Below, in pieces: positions 10,401-17,955 of a stretch of 64,000 nucleotides of DNA. The position numbers and the translations under genes were made by a program. The first letter of the stretch is position 1. Every line of letters starts with the position of its first letter. Location: NCBI RefSeq assembly GCF_902167145.1, contig NC_050104.1:97103849-97167848 (forward strand), in the 5' to 3' direction. This DNA is from Zea mays. Taxonomy: Eukaryota > Streptophyta > Magnoliopsida > Poales > Poaceae. Below the pieces are notes generated by a model, which saw only the letters and a program-made list of their open reading frames with translations, made no database searches and had not been told where the DNA came from.

Positions 10401-10452
10401 CATCCTCCGATCCGGGCGACAATATGATGCCGCCGCTGCCGCCGATGTCCAT
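3217..10452 (-). CDS. KNL1: KNL1/Spc105-like kinetochore scaffold gene, N-terminal ~775 codons (8 exons)
   Basis: KNL1 is the kinetochore scaffold of the KMN network. It recruits PP1 and spindle-checkpoint proteins through its N-terminal half and binds the MIS12 complex at its C-terminus. Eight exons join without a frame break: 10452-10131, 9504-8897, 6927-5929, 5822-5751, 3818-3747, 3647-3613, 3536-3449 and 3345-3217 (2325 nt), all with GT-AG introns. Exon 1 has basic residues and RRVSFAD, the PP1-docking RVSF type, then an acidic stretch. Exon 2 carries a MELT-like DITMDSRTFSLHF. Exons 5-8 look like the start of the coiled coil (LEEARFLHDKLFYEKAKLQ). The C-terminal RWD region must lie left of the window, beyond an intron longer than 3.2 kb filled with transposons. 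The gene name is from recognition of the RVSF context and exon order. Exons 4-6 are short and less certain. Confidence 0.8.
3449..3536 (-). CDS. KNL1: KNL1 exon 7 (coiled coil)
   Basis: 88 nt: acceptor CATCCAG|ATTAGA, donor CTCCAA|GTAGGA. It reads LEEARFLHDKLFYEKAKLQ, a strongly charged helical segment of the sort found before the C-terminal kinetochore domain of KNL1/Spc7 proteins. Confidence 0.65.
3613..3647 (-). CDS. KNL1: KNL1 exon 6 (35-nt micro-exon)
   Basis: 35 nt: acceptor TTTGTACCCAG|AGGATC with a good pyrimidine tract, donor AAAGAG|GTACTT. It encodes RIKAFCGDKQK and shifts phase to 2, which exon 7 then exactly compensates. Confidence 0.55.
3747..3818 (-). CDS. KNL1: KNL1 exon 5 (coiled-coil start)
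   Basis: 72 nt, phase 0: acceptor AATGAAG|CTTGAC, donor GCTGTG|GTATGC. The peptide LDMLSDRLDEIHMARKYKRL has heptad-like hydrophobic spacing. The preceding intron (3819-5750) holds the LINE fragment and microsatellite. Confidence 0.6.
4095..4290. repeat. TG-rich tract and CGGGT-rich remnant in KNL1 intron 4
   Basis: A TGTGTGTG tract (about 4123-4155) is followed by repeated GGGTACGGGT/TACCCG units ending near CCCGTTGACATCC. The second part resembles the ends of the hAT-like repeats elsewhere in the window, but no clear terminal repeats or TSD are visible, so it is only a possible remnant. Confidence 0.3.
4395..4471. repeat. compound microsatellite (TTA)n(TTG)n
   Basis: A run of TTA/ATT triplets of about 50 bases passes directly into about nine TTG triplets. 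It lies in KNL1 intron 4 just left of the LINE fragment, and the apparent poly-Tyr/poly-Cys open frame across it is an artefact. Confidence 0.9.
4480..5104 (-). mobile_element. LINE 3'-end fragment enclosed by inverted GTCACCCTAGGTGAAG ends
   Basis: On the minus strand 5098-4832 encodes a peptide with INSVIIMGAWCLWLHRNKAVF, which resembles the C-terminal end of plant L1-type LINE reverse transcriptases. It is followed by a 3' UTR-like stretch to about 4610. The block is bounded by GTCACCCTAGGTGAAG at 4489 and its inverse CTTCACCTAGGGTGAC at about 5104. Beyond these, GTAATTAC-containing palindromic segments occur on both sides in direct orientation (4510-4605, 5132-5180). A TIR element that captured a LINE end is one reading; two adjacent unrelated repeats is another. 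Confidence 0.5.
5132..5180. repeat. GTAATTAC palindromic repeat, second copy
   Basis: GGTAATTACTGAACGATCTTC followed by AGTAATTACTGGTAATAACT is nearly identical, in the same orientation, to 4510-4555. GTAATTAC is itself a palindrome. Confidence 0.6.
5751..5822 (-). CDS. KNL1: KNL1 exon 4 (short)
   Basis: 72 nt, phase 0 at both ends: acceptor TGTATAG|GTAGTA, donor CAACAG|GTACAC. The peptide VVCTITNATEQVLPASISKY is unremarkable. Support is from splice signals and phase only. Confidence 0.6.
5929..6927 (-). CDS. KNL1: KNL1 exon 3
   Basis: Acceptor TTTTGCAG|AACTGC, donor AGCAAG|GTAAAA; 999 nt (333 codons), phase 0 at both ends. It encodes a low-complexity, Ser/Lys-rich and probably disordered segment with a second MDTETVLHTPR-like acidic patch and a basic cluster (KTARSPRKSRKE), a plausible nuclear localisation signal. 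It is uninterrupted despite 1.97 kb of intron carrying a small retroelement upstream. Confidence 0.78.
7256..7378 (+). repeat. 5' LTR of the intronic small retroelement
   Basis: It begins TGTTAGACTATGTG and ends TTTCCAATA. The terminal dinucleotide is TA rather than CA, but both LTRs agree and the TSD fits only this end. Confidence 0.75.
7379..7388 (+). other. primer-binding site TGGTATCAGC
   Basis: It lies immediately after the 5' LTR and matches the initiator tRNA-Met primer site of copia-type elements. Confidence 0.75.
8717..8835 (+). repeat. 3' LTR of the intronic small retroelement
   Basis: Collinear with 7256-7378, with several substitutions and small indels, so the insertion is not recent. 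Confidence 0.75.
8897..9504 (-). CDS. KNL1: KNL1 exon 2 (MELT-like region)
   Basis: Acceptor ACGACAG|ATGAAAAC, donor TCAAAG|GTTAGA; 608 nt. The translation starts DENFFGPVSASF and includes SEDDNHDITMDSRTFSLHF, a MELT-like sequence, followed by RDTLTDMSLLSGNPRTYGYDKLSP. It is rich in Ser, Thr and acidic residues, as expected for a phospho-regulated checkpoint platform. Confidence 0.78.
9505..10130 (-). other. KNL1 intron 1
   Basis: GT-AG intron of 626 bases, AT-rich, with no transposon that I can identify. The short open frames in it are not supported. Confidence 0.6.
10131..10452 (-). CDS. KNL1: KNL1 exon 1 (start codon, RVSF motif)
   Basis: The exon opens at ATG 10452 and runs 107 codons plus one base. 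It reads through MDIGGSGG, a basic patch, RRVSFAD, FDRDEDFETPPE and an acidic/proline segment. The donor is GATG|GTGGGG. This is the only ATG giving the conserved start. The region just upstream (10453-10600) has the look of a 5' UTR, including AACCCTAGC. Confidence 0.82.
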
Positions 10453-11310
10453 GGAGACGGGGAACTGAGGAGCAGAGCTAGGGTTCGGGGTTCAAAATTT
10501 TGGGGAAGAAAGCGACCTGCACTGCTGCAGCGTTCCGTTGAGGGATTCTGGAGGGAAATATGTTTCGGTCTCTTATGTAGTTATGTGAGGTGAGGATACC
10601 ACTTACGAGTGCGGATATTTACAAACATAAGACTCGCAACCTAGAACTTTTCTCTTCTAGCATCGGCCCTAGGCGACTTACAAAAATAACACACCGAAAC
10701 AGGCTCTCACACTTGTTGAGCCGCGATTATCGGGTAATGTCAGACCGTGGACTGATATGTCCATGGCTATCTTTTTCTTTTGGGATCCCATTTCTTTTCC
10801 CCTCCCGATCGTAGTCTTCGTCACTCTTCTTCCCGAGTTCTCTTATGCACCTATAATTTTGTTTTGTGCACTTATGTTTTCCTCACGATTCAGTTTTGTA
10901 CACCTATATTAACCTAGCATTGTAAACCTTTTGTTGTTCAAGAGCTAAAGGACGGTCTCAAAGATGCCATTGTGAAAATGCAGAACACTTCTAGGAAGCT
11001 GAACAGACTAGTAGTTTGTGTATGTGTATGACCACATGATGGTCTATTTCTTTGTGTATGAACTTAATTATGTGTGTATGTGTCGAAGTGTTGGTCTATT
11101 TGGTGAATGTGTTGAAGTCATGTGCTCAAGTGAGGTGAATTGTATTAACTGAATTGTATCTCCGAATTTGAAGTGATGTTGTCATGTGCTCAAGTAATGT
11201 GAATTGTATCTCTGTTTTCTGAATCTGAATATGTGCTCAAGTCATGTTGTTATGTCATGATGCTTTCTGTGTGTCGAATCCGAATCTGCTAAACTGTGTG
11301 CTGGTACTAA
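10453..11310. other. KNL1 5' flank and unassigned sequence
   Basis: The first ~150 bases are probably 5' UTR and core promoter of KNL1; no clear TATA box was found. At 10937-11000 a short plus-strand stretch reads VQELKDGLKDAIVKMQNTSR, which looks coding but is too short to assign; it could be the tail of a transposase or gene fragment. The rest contains GTGTATG/TGTGCTCAAGT repeats without a clear unit. Confidence 0.35.
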
Positions 11311-11702
11311 GGCTCTGTTTGTTTCGGATTATAATCTCTCTAGAGTATATAATTCAGCGCAAATAATCCAACAGGTAAACAAACACCTAGATTATGAGTT
11401 CGGATTATATAATCTAAAGCCCAGATTATGATAATCTCATAATATCCTAAAGAGTAGCTTATTTGAGATTATTTTGGTAAAAGACCCACTACCCATTGTT
11501 ATGTAAATAGAAATTACAATATAAATACCATCATTCTTTCCTCACCTCAAATAAACAAACAAGGGTATTGTTGTCTTTATGAATAATCTACATTTGTATA
11601 ATCTAGACTACCAAACAACTACATGTAGATTATAATATATCTAGATTATAATTTAGATTATAATCTGGATTATATAATCTATAAGCTGAAACAAATAGAC
11701 CC
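11311..11702. mobile_element. Tourist-type (PIF/Harbinger) MITE, 392 bp
   Basis: Imperfect terminal inverted repeats GG(C/G)TCT(G/A)TTTGTTTC lie at both ends, and the TSD TAA is at 11308-11310 and 11703-11705, the trinucleotide typical of PIF/Harbinger. The interior is AT-rich with repeated ATTATAATCT-type palindromes and no coding capacity. Confidence 0.75.
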
Positions 11703-12083
11703 TAAGTGTTGGCAGCTAGTTTTTCGTTTTAGATTCAACAGGCAGGTTTCATGTTTCAGTTGCGGGGCTTGAACCAAAGGAGGAGGAGGCTATGATCCTT
11801 GTACCAGCAATGGAGACGGCACCGGCAATGGGGGCGGAGCCGACGGTGCTACAAACAATGGAAGAGACGGATGTGCATGTTCAACCAGCACTGGAGTAGG
11901 TGAACCTTGAAGCAAGGGAGGAGTGGCACAAGCGGATCCATGGAGAGTGGGGCAGCAAACGGGAAGAACACGGGAAAAAATGAGATGAAGACTACGCTAG
12001 GGAGTGGAAAAGAGAAAGATATCGGAGGGCATATCAGTCCATGGCCAGATCTTATCTGCTAATCGTGGCTCGACGCACGTGAC
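11703..12083. other. unassigned sequence between MITEs
   Basis: Purine-rich stretch with ATGGAGACGGCACCGG-like short repeats (11810-11880). No frame, RNA or repeat that I can name. Confidence 0.3.
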
Positions 12084-12379
12084 GGGTGTGTTTGGATGCA
12101 GGTCCAAATATTCCACATTGTCTTGCCAATCTATTGTAGCCGATATTTGGTTGTAGGACAATTTTTGGCTATGCCCATAAAATTTTGGCCATGCCAATAC
12201 AAATCTATGCCAAATTTTGGCCAAAACTAAGGCCAGCAAATCGGCTGCCAAATTTTAGCTTGGCCGCAACGTATTTTGGCCACAAATCAAACACCATAAG
12301 TCCAAATTTTGGCTTAGCCTAGATTTGGTAAGCTGTCAAATTTTGGCCGGCTTTCTTTGGTCCACAACCAAACAGACCC
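12084..12379. mobile_element. MITE-like foldback element, ~296 bp
   Basis: GGGTGTGTTTGGATGCAGGTCCAAA at the left matches the inverse of the right end (GGTCTGTTTGGTTGTGGACCAAA). The interior repeats TTTTGGCC/GGCCAAAA. The flanking trinucleotides are GAC and GAG, so a TSD is only approximate. Superfamily uncertain; PIF/Harbinger-like. Confidence 0.5.
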
Positions 12380-12563
12380 GAGAGCCTGTTTCAGGGCTAT
12401 TGTTGAAAGTTGTCAATGGTCGATTCTAGAAGAGAAAAGTGCGGCGTTGTGAGTCTTATGTTTGTAAAAATCTGCCACGGATAGGAAGAGCGGGAGGGCG
12501 TTGTCCTCATTGGTATTTATGCTTGTTTCAATTATTTGTGTGTGTGTTTGTAACATGTGACTA

Positions 12564-13095
12564 AGGACTTGTTTGGAACGGTTTCAACTCCAGAAAATTT
12601 GATGGAATTGGTAGAGTATGTTATTACTTATTAAGTGCTTCAGAAAATCGTGGAGCTAGAGTTATAAACATTTAAAAAAACAGATAAATCATTCTTTTTA
12701 TTATTTATATTAAAAATGTTTTTTAAACCTATTTAAATTTAGATTATAAACTATAGCTCCATACTAGAGTTGGAACCTAGATCAGTCCCAAACATGCCCT
12801 AAAGTTTAGTCTGTATATTAAACGTTTAAATGTCACTTATGAGTACTAAATATCGCCTAGTTATAAAACTAATTATATAAATAAAGACTAACAACAAGAC
12901 AAATTTATTACAGCTAATTAATCTATGATTACAAATGTTTACTATAGTGTCGCATAAGAGAATCATTGACTAATTAGAATTAATAGTCTCATCTCATAGT
13001 TTTATAATTAAACTATGTTTAATACTTCTAACTAGTGTCCAAACATTTGATTGAACGATACTAAAATTTATCGCACGGGAACCAAACAGCTCCTT
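12564..13095. mobile_element. AT-rich MITE-like element(s), ~530 bp
   Basis: GGACTTGTTTGGAACGG at the left is roughly inverse to CGGGAACCAAACAGCTCC at the right. The right half (TTAAACGTTTAAATGTCACTTATGAG onward) looks like a widespread grass MITE. It may be two elements joined; I see no exact TSD. Confidence 0.4.
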
Positions 13096-13104
13096 TATCT
13101 CGAA

Positions 13105-14257
13105 TGTAACACCCTAAATTTTGAGGTATAAGAATTCCTTTTTCTAATACTCATGAAAATTCAGGTGTTGTCTCTCTTTTTTCCTTTAGTTTTGCTTTCT
13201 TTTCTTAAAAGAGTAGAGTTATTTTGTTTATACATGTATTAAATTGGCAAGCAAGGGCCTCTGGGAGTTATGATTGTTTCATAACATGCTGGAGCATCTA
13301 TTTTTGTATGTTAATTTGTCTTGTATCCATTCAAACTTGTAAAGTATATTTGAATTTGAATTCAAAAACAAAATTCAAAGAAAGAAATAGAAAAGGAAAA
13401 GGAAAATCCTTAACCCCTCCCCTCTCACTCGACCTTTCGGCCCACTTCCCATGCTCGACCCACCTTCAACCACGTTGCGTCGTGTCGCCGACATCTGGGT
13501 CCCGCTTGTTGGCGCCGCCACCCGCGCTCGCGCTTCACTCACCCTCCCTCGCTGCCAGTGGGCCCTGCCCATCGGCGTTGATGCATGTGCGCTGGCACGC
13601 ATTTCCTCACGCTGACCACTCGGCTCCACAAGTCAGTCGCGTCTTCTCTAACCATTTGCCATGCATGGCGCGCTACACGCTGGCAACTGTCGTCCACGCC
13701 CCCACGATCCCTCGCTCTCCGTGCGTTGCCCGGGTTTCAAAACGGAGGCCCTAGATTCTGCGCACATCCCCGCTCCCCATTCGCACCACTGCCATGGACC
13801 GCACGCCCACAGCGCTGTCGTAGTGAAGTCTTTCCGCTGCAGTTGTTGTGTCTCCACCGTTGCCTTTGCTACGATTAGCTCCACCCAAGCACGGCACACC
13901 GAGAACCTGCCATGGTTTCCCTTCTCCCCTTTCTCCCTACTCTACCCCGCTCCCCTCTCTCTCTCTTTGCAAATCGGAGGTTGTTGTTGTCATGTTTCCC
14001 GGTCATCCCGTCGACTAGAGCCCTTCAGCGTTGAGCTAGGCCTCTCTGTGCGTTGCCTCTTGGTGAGGAACCTTGACCCGCCCTTAATTCGCCTTAACTC
14101 TACGACATTGTAACACATTAGGTTCGTCAGAGTTCGCTACAGGCTCAGGCTACCGTGCCTCCACGACGTCCGGCCACTGACAATCACCACCTCACACCGA
14201 AGATAGTACGTGCATCAACATGTCGATTCAGCCCCTCCCGCAAAGGAAATTGCTCAC
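13105..14257 (+). mobile_element. Long LTR A, left segment
   Basis: It begins TGTAACACCCTAAATTTTG, a typical start of long grass gypsy LTRs (Del/Tekay-like by appearance). An AT-rich first part is followed by a GC-rich part from about 13400. It is cut at 14257 by element B, whose TSD CTCAC is at 14253-14257 and 26330-26334. LTR A resumes at 26335-26450 and then at 40434-42456. The right end and TSD (expected TCGAA) were not found. No coding sequence is assigned, and the open frames here are GC-rich artefacts. Confidence 0.55.
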
Positions 14258-14498
14258 TGTTCGAACCCAAAATGACCGTGCGGACGGTCCGCGGTCCGGA
14301 CCGTCCGCGGTGGTGGCGCGGACGGTCCGCGCGTGCGCAGAGTGAAGGGCTACGGCGATTAACTCGGAAATCAGTTGGAAGCGGATCCAGACCTCCCCAT
14401 TTATATAGATGAAGGGCTACGGCCGATTGAACCCCCAACAATCGAACAAATCAAGTCTATTACTCGTTTTTACCTTATGCATTAGGAGTAGTTCTAGT
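14258..14498 (+). repeat. Element B 5' LTR, part before CACTA-1
   Basis: Starts TGTTCGAACCC. It has a GGACGGTCCG cluster and a TTATATAG box near 14400. Compared with the 3' LTR it lacks two internal stretches, including a segment around TTGCGGGATTTG. Confidence 0.8.
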
Positions 14499-14519
14499 CA
14501 CTACAGGAAACGCCTAAAT

Positions 14520-14830
14520 TTTCGTAGGCCGATATATTTTCGTCGGCCGGCCCACGAAAATAGAAGGTTATTTTCGTCGGCCTTTGGGACCGACGAAAAT
14601 GCGGTGTATTTTCGTGGGTCAGGATGTATTTTCGTCAGCTTGCCGACGAAAATACGACAGTTATTTTCGTCGGCCTCTAAACCGACGAAAATAATCTGTA
14701 TATTCGTCGGTCTCCGCTCGGCCGACGAATATACGGTGTGTATTTTCGTCGGTCTCCACTCGGCCGACGAAAATAAACTTTGAACGGACCACTATTTTCG
14801 TCGGCCCCAATGAGGCCGACGAAAATAAAG
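14520..14830. repeat. CACTA-1 left subterminal repeats
   Basis: Repeated TATTTTCGTCGGCC and its inverse GGCCGACGAAAATA alternate and form hairpins. In En/Spm such arrays bind TNPA. That role is inferred here from layout. Confidence 0.85.
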
Positions 14831-14893
14831 GTCGTTATCTTCCATCCCGGCCTTCTCTCTCGTCTCTCACGCGACCTCACTCTCTCCTCACGA

Positions 14894-15488
14894 ATCCGCC
14901 GCCGCCGCCGCCGCAACCGCGCCACGCGCCCGCCCGCCCGCCCGCAGCCGCGCCGCCGCGCGCCCGCAGCCGCGCCGTCGCGCGCCCGCCCGCCCGCCCC
15001 CGCGCGCGCACGCACGCAGCAGCGCCGCCGCGCGCCCGCAGCGCAGTCGCGCCGTCGCGCGCCCGCCCGCTCGGCCGCCCGCCGCCGCGCCGTCGCGCGC
15101 CCGCCCGCCCGGCCGCCCGCCGCCGCGCCGCCGCGCGCCCGCCCGCCGCCGCCCGCCCGCCGTGCAACCGCCGCCGCGCGCCCGTCCGCCCGCCCGCTGC
15201 GCCGCGCGCCCGCCGCCGCGCCGCGTGCCGCACCCTCGCCGCGCCGAGCCGCCTACCCACGCCGAGCAACCGCACCATCGCCGCGCCGAGCAGCCGCACC
15301 CTCGCCACGCCGCCTACCCACGCCGAGCAGCCGTACCCTCGCCGCGCCGCGCGCCCTCGACGATTGCCCTCGCCGCGTTGCGTGCTCTCGCTGCGCGCCC
15401 TCGCCGCGCCGCGCCACGCCAAGCCGCCTCCCCACGCCGCGGCCACTCCGAACAGCCGTCCCACGCCGCGGCCCCCTCCACCTTGCCA
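14894..15488 (+). promoter_or_regulatory. CACTA-1 GC-rich leader (possible first exon / methylation-control region)
   Basis: Nearly 600 bases of CGCCCGCC/GCCGCGCC-type sequence, dense in CpG, lie directly after the left subterminal array. They end at a plausible splice donor CACG|GTAATG (about 15490), with an acceptor TTTTTTGCAG near 15666. In maize Spm a short GC-rich untranslated first exon next to the subterminal repeats controls element activity by methylation; the same layout is seen here. Open frames through it are composition artefacts. Confidence 0.5.
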
Positions 15489-15898
15489 CGGTAATGGTTT
15501 TACTTAATTTATAGTAATTAGTTAGCTAATTTACTGTATATAATGTATAGATTGATATCTATTTACTTGTTAGTATAAATAGTTAGCTAGGTATTGATAG
15601 CTGTTCATTATGTAGCTATCGTGCAGTATTCTGTGTTGGCAACCATCGTGTTGTTGTTTTTTGCAGGTTTTAGAAACATCACTTTATAGTGGAGGTGCTG
15701 CCGATTTTTTTATTGACAATTACATTGTTTTCGTAATTTCGGTTAATGTGTCATTTATTATTTACTATATAGTTATTAGTCACCCGTTCGTAGGGTGATC
15801 GGAGGGTGATGTCTTTTGTATAATCTCCGAGATATTTTTTAATGTTTAGAGTTCAGTTTTAATCGTTAACCGTAGCGAACCTTATGCGTCACCCGTTC

Positions 15899-15942
15899 GG
15901 GAACGGCGAACGTCACATTGGCTTGTGAGGTTCGCCGTTCCG
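15899..15942 (+). other. short perfect-type hairpin in CACTA-1 leader
   Basis: GGAACGGCGAACGTCAC (from 15900) is inverse to GTGAGGTTCGCCGTTCC (ending 15941) with one mismatch and an 8-base loop. Confidence 0.75.
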
Positions 15943-15970
15943 GAATTGTCCACGAATTTTGGACAGCCTG

Positions 15971-16163
15971 AGAGTGTAAGCCGATGCTTGTGATTTGTGA
16001 TATGTGCCTTACGATTGACGCGGAATTTCGGTTGTGTAACCCAGTTGTTCTCCAACACACCATGTTCAGGCGTGTGCTTGGAGAGCAGCGGGGTTATGCT
16101 GCCGAAATTTCGCGGCAATCGTAGGCTACACGTCATAAATCACAAGCATCGGCCTACACTCTT
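15971..16163 (+). ncRNA. long imperfect foldback in the TNP2 leader (candidate small-RNA precursor)
   Basis: Arm 15971-16060 (starts AGAGTGTAAGCCGATGCTTG) is inverse to arm 16072-16163 (ends CATCGGCCTACACTCT), with a loop of about 11 bases at 16061-16071. About four fifths of positions match. Many of the differences are G-to-A or T-to-C transitions that leave G:U pairs on the plus strand. It lies 92 bases before the transposase start codon, so a transcript reading into TNP2 would contain it. Plant MIRNA-type precursors and siRNA-generating hairpins have this size. A transposon-derived foldback insertion without a function is the alternative; I see no TSD. Confidence 0.5.
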
Positions 16164-16254
16164 GGGTGGGTTTAGGGCCTTTACCTAATAGGGAGTTCAC
16201 CTAATTAAGCCACGGACGATCGTTGATGTTTTTTACTTTTGTTTAGCCTTTGAA

Positions 16255-17955
16255 ATGGACGGTGATCGGAGGGTGATGTATGACGGGTGGAGAAAGGATG
16301 GGGCACATTCGAATGCATGGATGGGTGTAACAAAGGCTTTTCTTGAGCACGCTTTCAAAGATGCAACTGGTCGTCTAGTGAAGTGTCCTTGCAATCGCTG
16401 CGAGAACAAGTGGCCTCAGAAGAAGGAAGAAATGGAGAAACACCTTTGCAAAAGTGGGTTTATGCCGAACTACCTTGTATGGTACCAGCATGGAGAGTCT
16501 ATTAGACACGTTGACGCGGAGGTGGAGCTTGATGACGATCATGATAGGATGGACGATATGTTGCATGATCTTGGTAGGGAGGTTGAAATGAACGCTGAGG
16601 AGACGGGGCAGCTTCCACGCGATGCTCAAGAATTCTTCCGGCTACTCGCCGCGGGAGAAGAGAGACTGCACGAGCACACTCCGATGTCAGTTCTTGGGAC
16701 TCTCACAAGACTAATGGCGATAAAGTCGAAGCACAACATTTCAAACAGTGCTTACAACGACATCGTCCAACTTATGGGCGAGGTTCTCCCGGAGAATCAT
16801 AAGTTGCCAAAGAATATGTACTTCGCAAAGAAGATGTTGGCTGGTCTTGGGATGACATATGAGAAGATCGACGTGTGTCCCAACAGTTGCATGCTATTCT
16901 TTGAGGAGGATGACAAGCTGGACCGTTGTAAGCATTGTGAAGCTTCTAGATATGTCGAGGTGACAAATGATGAGGGTGAATTGGTAGTTACGAAGGTCGC
17001 AGCTAAGCAACTTCGTCGGTTGCCCATCATTCCTCGGCTTTCAAGGCTTTTCCTCAACAAGGAAATAGCTCTGCATATGACGTGGCCAAAGAATGGTGTA
17101 CGTCTCGTCACTGATCCAGACATAATGGTCCATCCGTCGGACGGTGATGCGTGGAAGGCATTTGACGAGTTTGATCCCGAATTTGCAAACGACCCTAGGA
17201 GTGTACGGCTTGGTCTATCGACGGACGGATTCACACCTTTCAATACCAGTGCAAGCCCTTACTCGTGTTGGCCTGTCTTCATTGTGCCATATAATCTTCC
17301 TCCTGAGTTGGTCAATAAAGAAGAGTTCATGTTCCTTGCACTAGTCATCCCAGGCCCCGAGCATCCAGGGCCAAAGCTGAATATGTTTGTTCGCCCTTTA
17401 ATCGAAGAGCTGAAACAATTGTGGAGAGGTGTTAAGGCTTATGACAGCCATACTGAAAAGGAGTTTACCATGCGCGCTGCTTATTTGTGGTCAGTGCATG
17501 ATCTGCTGGCGTATGGAGATTGGTCTGGATGGTGTGTCCATGGTCGGTTGTGCTGTCCCATATGTATGAATGATACGGATGCATTCAGATTGAAGCATGG
17601 TGGGAAAGTGTCATTCTTTGATGCTCATCGACGTTGGACTCCATTCAAGCATGATTTTAGGAATTCGCTTACTGCATTCAGAGGTGGAGCCAAAATCAGA
17701 AATGGGCCACCAAAGAGGCAAACTGCACCGCAGATAATGGCATGGCATGCTTGTCTGAAGCAAGGAGAAAATGATAGGTTCCAAGGCTACGGGGAGGACC
17801 ATAATTGGACCCATATTTCATCAATATGGGAGCTTCCATACGCAAAAGCCTTGATCATGCCGCACAACATAGACTTGATGCACCAAGAGCGTAACGTTGC
17901 TGAAAGCATCATAAGCACATGTTTCGATGTGACTGATAAAACGATGACAGAGTAG
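16255..17955 (+). CDS. CACTA-1 TNP2-type transposase, N-terminal part (566 codons)
   Basis: TNP2/TNPD-type transposase of CACTA elements, the protein expected to cut the element ends. Residues 1-~75 form the transposase-associated domain with a Cys/His pattern (CPCNRC...HLCKSGF) and the W/Y-rich WYQHGE. The following 490 residues match the Transposase_21 type in style, including DLLAYGDWSGWCVHGRLCCP, a CxxC pair and GYGEDHNWTH. The start is the first ATG after the leader foldback. The frame runs to a TAG right after HNIDLMHQERNVAESIISTC. Compared with CACTA-2 (which goes on for several hundred residues here) the middle of the protein has been deleted, so it is probably inactive as a complete transposase. 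Confidence 0.85.
   Translation: MDGDRRVMYDGWRKDGAHSNAWMGVTKAFLEHAFKDATGRLVKCPCNRCENKWPQKKEEMEKHLCKSGFMPNYLVWYQHGESIRHVDAEVELDDDHDRMDDMLHDLGREVEMNAEETGQLPRDAQEFFRLLAAGEERLHEHTPMSVLGTLTRLMAIKSKHNISNSAYNDIVQLMGEVLPENHKLPKNMYFAKKMLAGLGMTYEKIDVCPNSCMLFFEEDDKLDRCKHCEASRYVEVTNDEGELVVTKVAAKQLRRLPIIPRLSRLFLNKEIALHMTWPKNGVRLVTDPDIMVHPSDGDAWKAFDEFDPEFANDPRSVRLGLSTDGFTPFNTSASPYSCWPVFIVPYNLPPELVNKEEFMFLALVIPGPEHPGPKLNMFVRPLIEELKQLWRGVKAYDSHTEKEFTMRAAYLWSVHDLLAYGDWSGWCVHGRLCCPICMNDTDAFRLKHGGKVSFFDAHRRWTPFKHDFRNSLTAFRGGAKIRNGPPKRQTAPQIMAWHACLKQGENDRFQGYGEDHNWTHISSIWELPYAKALIMPHNIDLMHQERNVAESIISTCFDVTDKTMTE

Noticed and set aside
12084..13095. Assigning exact families and TSDs to the MITE-like elements
   Set aside because: Terminal repeats are imperfect and flanking duplications are not convincing.
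13224..14113. Host gene in the GC-rich part of LTR A
   Set aside because: Frames lack domains and splice structure, and the segment lies inside an LTR starting at 13105.
14520..14830. Regularly repeated short motifs that could suggest a CRISPR array
   Set aside because: Copies alternate in orientation, spacing is irregular and they sit inside CACTA ends in a plant genome.
14780..15514. Open frames of 244 and 195 codons on both strands in the CACTA-1 leader
   Set aside because: The region is almost pure GC-rich simple sequence; all frames are open by composition, with Arg/Pro/Ala only and no domain.
15971..16163. Naming the foldback as a miR820-type gene
   Set aside because: I do not find the miR820 sequence, and no small-RNA data are available; only the structural analogy is kept.
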